Source: Climacteris rufus (lineage: Eukaryota; Chordata; Aves; Passeriformes; Climacteridae). From it: a stretch of 64,000 nt of DNA. Each line of letters begins with the position of its first letter. The first letter of the stretch is position 1. The DNA is taken from the NCBI GenBank assembly GCA_013398175.1, contig VZRZ01004325.1, positions 449,799 through 513,798 of the forward strand. Reading direction: 5' to 3'. Below are positions 59,186 through 64,000 of this stretch, piece by piece. A program made the position numbers and the translations under genes. The notes under the pieces were generated by a model. That model searched no databases. It was not told where the DNA came from and saw only the letters and a list, made by a program, of their open reading frames with translations.

Positions 59186-62100
59186 GTGATGTTTCATCCA
59201 GTACTCGGTAGCTGGAAGTTGAATTATTTGTTTTCTTAGTATGAAGCATTTTGTAGGTATCTCTGATGCCATCACAGAGGTGTGTAACAAATAAGAATGT
59301 GCTCTGGCTTCACCTTATAGGCAAGACAGTCCTTCCCTTTCTAGGAATATTAGTATTCACTTATCCTGGAATCCAGCAGCACCCAGGCTGAGACATCTGG
59401 TAGCAACAGCTGTGTGGGAACTCAGTGTTTTGGTGTTTGTAATATTCTTGTATGAGTGCAAAGCAGATTTGGATGTTTGGAAAATTGCAGAAAGAGTGAA
59501 AGTATATTTTTGTGAGGAATTCAGAAGGCAAGTGGGTCATTCTTTATTATATTTCTGTTTGCAAGTAATGAAGTAAAGGCTGGTCAAAAGGAATCTGGAC
59601 CTCCGAAGGATGAAACATCATTGACAGTCTTCATGGAAAGCCTTGTTTCTGCTACTGAGTACAGGTCATAACCAAGTAGAGGACTCTAAAGTGACTGATT
59701 AATTGCTTCTTAAAATGCTTGTTAATAAGGCGGTGAATTTTTATAAACATGGTAGTTAAACAAATGTATTATCATGTCTATGCATGGGCTCCTGTCAGTC
59801 TGCTTGCTCAAGAATGTGGCAAAGAAAGTGTAGAGTGGTATTTCATTGTTTGCTCAGGGTCTTAGCTAAGCATGTTAGAAAGGTCTGAGTTAGCCAACAA
59901 TCTGACTATCTCTAGGTTACATGGCTGAGGTAAGATTTGTAAGAGGAAGTTATTAGTTTATTAAATCTACTGCTAGAGTTGGGAAAAAAAATACACAGCA
60001 TTCTGGGCATATGAACCATCCTTCGGGCACTTGGGAGGGATTGATGGCAGCGTTTGCTACGTTGAAAGCTCAGTGGATGTGAACTTATGTCTGTTTGGCT
60101 CAATTACTGTGCTCTGAGCAGTGTAATTTAAATATTGTGTGTTTCCGGAAGGTTAACGTTGCTGGTACACTTCGTGCTCTTCAGTGTAAAAAGCAAGCAC
60201 TTTAAAAACAAGTGACAATCTCCCATTTGCCACTGTGCAATCAGTGAAACTGCTCTGTTAAGATCGAAATTTTCAAGGCTAAAGTCAATTAGAGGGGGGT
60301 TCTTAAATTTGTTAGTCCACTTGAAATAAATGCAGAAATAACTGTGTAAGGCCAATGATAAGGGGCAGGCAGCACACCAGCCAAGTTGGGGGCTAAATGT
60401 ATTTCACAATACTTTCAGGGGAAAAGCTGTGACCTGGAGGCAGAATTGCCCACCCTTCCATAGGTTAGAAACTTGTCAAAGGTCTGCTCTCACTGAGGCA
60501 GACACTTGCTGATTGAGGGCACACAGACATAAATTCTGCAGCTCCCCTGGGAGCAAAATCCCTTGTTCAACCTAGAGCAAGCCATGGTTTTGCTGGCAAT
60601 GAGTAGCTCCATGTAAGTGCCTTGAGGTCAATGTCTGTCCGTGTGATCACAAGGATAATCCCTTCTCCAGGCACCCTTACAGGTTGCTGTGCAGCAGGGA
60701 AAGGTGTGGAGTTAGTACAGATTTATCTCTGCATTTATCTGCAGAGCAGCACTGGCACAATTTCAGTGAGGGAGAGCAGAGAACAGACAAGTAGCTGGGA
60801 AGCTGGTCATTGTATAATAAATTCACCTAAGCTATTGCAATAATTTCTTCCTATAGTTGTATACTAGGATACAATCCTGGTCTTAAATGTCATCAGAATT
60901 GAAGGTAAAACTCATTTTGTGCTTTTTAATTTCAGATATTATTACTACTTTCATGGCAAACTTTTTGGAAGTCCAGCTGCAGTATACCAGACTTCACAGA
61001 ATGGCTGTATATATATTTAGATTATCTTCTTGACTTGCAATCACTTCAGTTAAGTGGCCTGTGATTTTTATGGTATAGGACATTGCAAAAGATGCACCTG
61101 CCAGTTTTATTTCTGTTTTTATATCGTTGGAAGAGGTTTGGAAGTTGGATCTAAGTATATTCCCAAAAGTTGAGATGCTCCTCTGAATCTTTTCAATTTG
61201 CTGGAGGAATATTGTGGTGGGTTTTTCTCGCTGGAGGGCAGCCCAGGGTCTTAAAGGTCCTTTTGAGATTTACAACCTCTGATTCTTGGAATTGAAATGT
61301 AGAGCCCAAATTTGAGCACCTATATGGGGGTTTCTAGTGAACCCAATGAAAATCTTGTATGAAATATGTGCTGTCACATGCTGTGTTGTCTTCTGGGCAG
61401 ATCAAAAATACCATACATCAAAATTTCTCATGGAATAGCTCTATTTTTGACTCAGTAGCATATGAGCAGGAGCTGGACATGACATAGAATGCAAGAGAAA
61501 ATGAAATATGAACAAGAAGAAATCTTTCTTTAGCCTTTTACAGAGTAGCCATTTGTCAGCATCTGGTAAGTACATATCTATTTTAAGGAGTAGAAGAACA
61601 TTTGAAATGTGCCACTTATATGTGATTTGAATTCTAAGCATACCTTGTGGTTATGAGTCTGTCTTTAGCATATTGCAGTGTGCTGCCCCAAAGCCTTTAG
61701 GTCACATAAACTTATCTCAGATTTAATTTTCTTTCAGCTGTAGTATTAATTCAGGGGTTGTTACAGTTTGTTTGCTTAAAAAATTTTGTATGATTTTTCT
61801 TTGCATTTTGCAAACCTCATCATTTTGGAATCCTAAATGAACTGTTAAAAGAACTATTTATTACAACCCTATTATATGGATATATTTTGACAAAGAATGT
61901 GCATGAGCTTGATGGTGCATCAAAGCAAAAAAACCAAAATGGGCTTTGACTTTAAGGAAAAAAACTTGAACCACTGTCAAGATCAAAGTATATTTCATGC
62001 ACTGGAGTCCTGATTCAGCAAAGCATGTAAGAAAGCATTTCAGACACTGTGAGCCTTGGTGGCAGCCAGTGAACATGATTGCATTTACTGCTGGGATTCT

Positions 62101-64000
62101 TGCTTCTCAAAAATCCCAACCAAACAAAACAGTTGCCCACAATGAAGCCATCAAAAATATTGTAAACTTTCTCTATTTTCACATCCTTGCACAGCATTTC
62201 TTACACAGTTTGCATTATTCATAATGAATTGCTTTAATCAGAAGGACTTAAAGTTTTAAAGCTTCCTACATTTGCAGATCTTTTTCTCTTGGTAAATGTG
62301 CTTAGGTGAGGGGGAATAGCTTGTGTGCTTTTCCGTGTCCTAGTACTTTTTTAATCAAATAGTAATGCTTCATGCAATAGACTTACTGCTCTTCCTCCTT
62401 CTCCATCACCAAGAGTCTTAGAATATGTATGCTGACACCAAATAAATGAAAGCAGTACTTTTTTTCTTAGTGGAAAATGGCTGGTAAGACATCCCTACAT
62501 CCCTCTTTGTTTTTCAAGCAGACCAGTGAGGGTTTTCAGCCAGACAAATGTTTTATGGCAATAGTGCTTTATGTTTTCATAATACCCTTCTTCTAAGGGT
62601 CTAAAATGCTTTACAGCTCTAATAAATTAAGCCTTACCACATCCTATGTGGTAGGTAACTATTATGCCCCTTTTATGGGGGCCAGACGTTGTGGAATAAG
62701 CTGCATTCAGCAAGCCAGCACACTGTGAGCAGCCATTTGGGGTTTCATCCTAGAATGATCATGTGAATGCTGTCTACAATGGAGTCTATAAAAGAGCTAC
62801 CTACAAGGCAAAGCACTAGGGCTTTTAGGGGCAGTGTTTGTCTTTGGGCCTTGTGCAGAGACCTTTAAAAAAAAATTTGTGAAGAAAGACGTGATTAGAC
62901 ACCAAGGAAAGTCTTGGAAAGAATTTCAGATGAAAAAGCCTAATAAATGATGAAATGAACGTTCATAAGTCTGGAAAGAAAAGTAGTGGGGAACATGGTC
63001 TGGGGGAATCAAAGAAAGATTTGAGAGTGGAGGAGCCATGACCAGATTTTCTTGGCTGCAATTCAAAATGTACAAGAGCATCTGGTCACCCCATAATACT
63101 TCAGCTGAGATAAAGTCATGATGGTTGTTAACTGCGCTCATTCCCAACCTGAAACCTAAATAACTATAGGCAGGTGCACTAACTCAGCTTTTAAATGCCC
63201 ACAGCTGAGCTGCAGCTCTGGGTGGTTAAATGAGTAACTAAAAGATTTCAGTGGTGTATTTGTGTCTGAAATAGGCACCTGACTGGTGACACCCCACGAG
63301 CCCGTGCAGGTGTGCTAAACATCTCACCATTTCCTTTGCTCTTGTCCTTTGGAGTCTGCAAGGATGACGACCACAGCAGGTTTGAGGAAACACCAAATCA
63401 TGGAAGCAACTGTGACACTAAATTTGTAAACAGGAACAGAAAAACCTAAACTAGTTTTAAAATTAAGCTCAGTGATGGTATGGACAGGAATGTGATGGTC
63501 TGGAATAGCTGGGCTCAAAACACTGATCAAGGAGAGACCCATCCCAAGGTAAATTAATATCATATGATAAACTCAGTGCTTCATGGCATACTTTTTGTTA
63601 AGCTGTTAAAAAAATCTTATCATACAGGAATAACCTCATTATTCTGTTAGGATGAAGCATGGAATACAGGCACCAAGGAATATCTTCTGTTCTGAAATAT
63701 TCATAAGTTTTTTTGTTTTCTTTTTCTACTGACACAAACAGTCAAAAAGCAGCCTGGAGGAAATGTCCTTCGCTTTTGGAAAATGAGTTGGTAATTTATT
63801 CACATAAGGCCATGTAGTCATTTTGAATTAGCACATTGTGGAATCTACTAATAAAATGAAGTCAGTTTACATTTTAAGCAACCTTTAATATTTGTAAAAG
63901 TAAATATCCCTTAATTTCTCAGCAATTTAGATGTAATGGAAATTGTCAGAAATTTTAATTTCTCCCCGTTTAGCTCACTCACAATGGCTGTCAAACAGTC

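Larger units (their letters stand above)
57431..64000. other. Non-coding DNA to window end, nothing recognised
   Basis: AT-rich unique sequence with two short TA-rich microsatellites and no exon, RNA gene or retroelement that I can recognise. Confidence 0.45.

Overview
The window looks like nuclear DNA of a bird, probably a neoavian. It is AT-rich, and its one gene has GT-AG introns. Its interspersed repeats are CR1 LINE 3' ends and solo LTRs of an endogenous-retrovirus family known from bird genomes. I found no bacterial-style gene organisation and no CRISPR, tRNA or rRNA.

One protein-coding gene can be supported: RCN1 (reticulocalbin 1) on the minus strand, from about 43.77 kb down to 33.85 kb. 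All six coding exons are present. The first is cut by a 388-base assembly gap that hides the start codon and signal peptide. The visible exons join in frame into 286 residues with six EF-hand loops and a C-terminal HDEL ER-retrieval signal. The gene begins in a CpG island. A candidate poly(A) signal about 1.06 kb beyond the stop suggests a 3' UTR of roughly 1.1 kb.

Layout: 0-33 kb is non-coding DNA downstream of RCN1. It holds a decayed CR1 (0.5-1.0 kb), an orphan CpG island with a strong CTCF-like motif and a gap (3.9-4.3 kb), and two same-strand solo LTRs (10.0-10.6 and 22.8-23.4 kb). 33.8-43.8 kb is RCN1, with a bulged inverted repeat in intron 4. 44.2-64 kb is non-coding DNA upstream of RCN1, with an octamer/RFX-like motif pair near 48.4 kb, a CR1 3' end near 54.0 kb and a small CpG-rich patch near 57.3 kb.

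In vertebrates RCN1 normally lies between WT1 and PAX6. By that synteny (not seen here), the WT1 3' side would lie off the low-coordinate end and the PAX6 5' side off the high-coordinate end. The large non-coding flanks may therefore hold long-range regulatory DNA. Conservation cannot be judged from one sequence, so those calls are tentative. I did not find a convincing new biological system. The best leads are the orphan CpG island with its CTCF-like site, the intronic hairpin and the distal CpG-rich patch.
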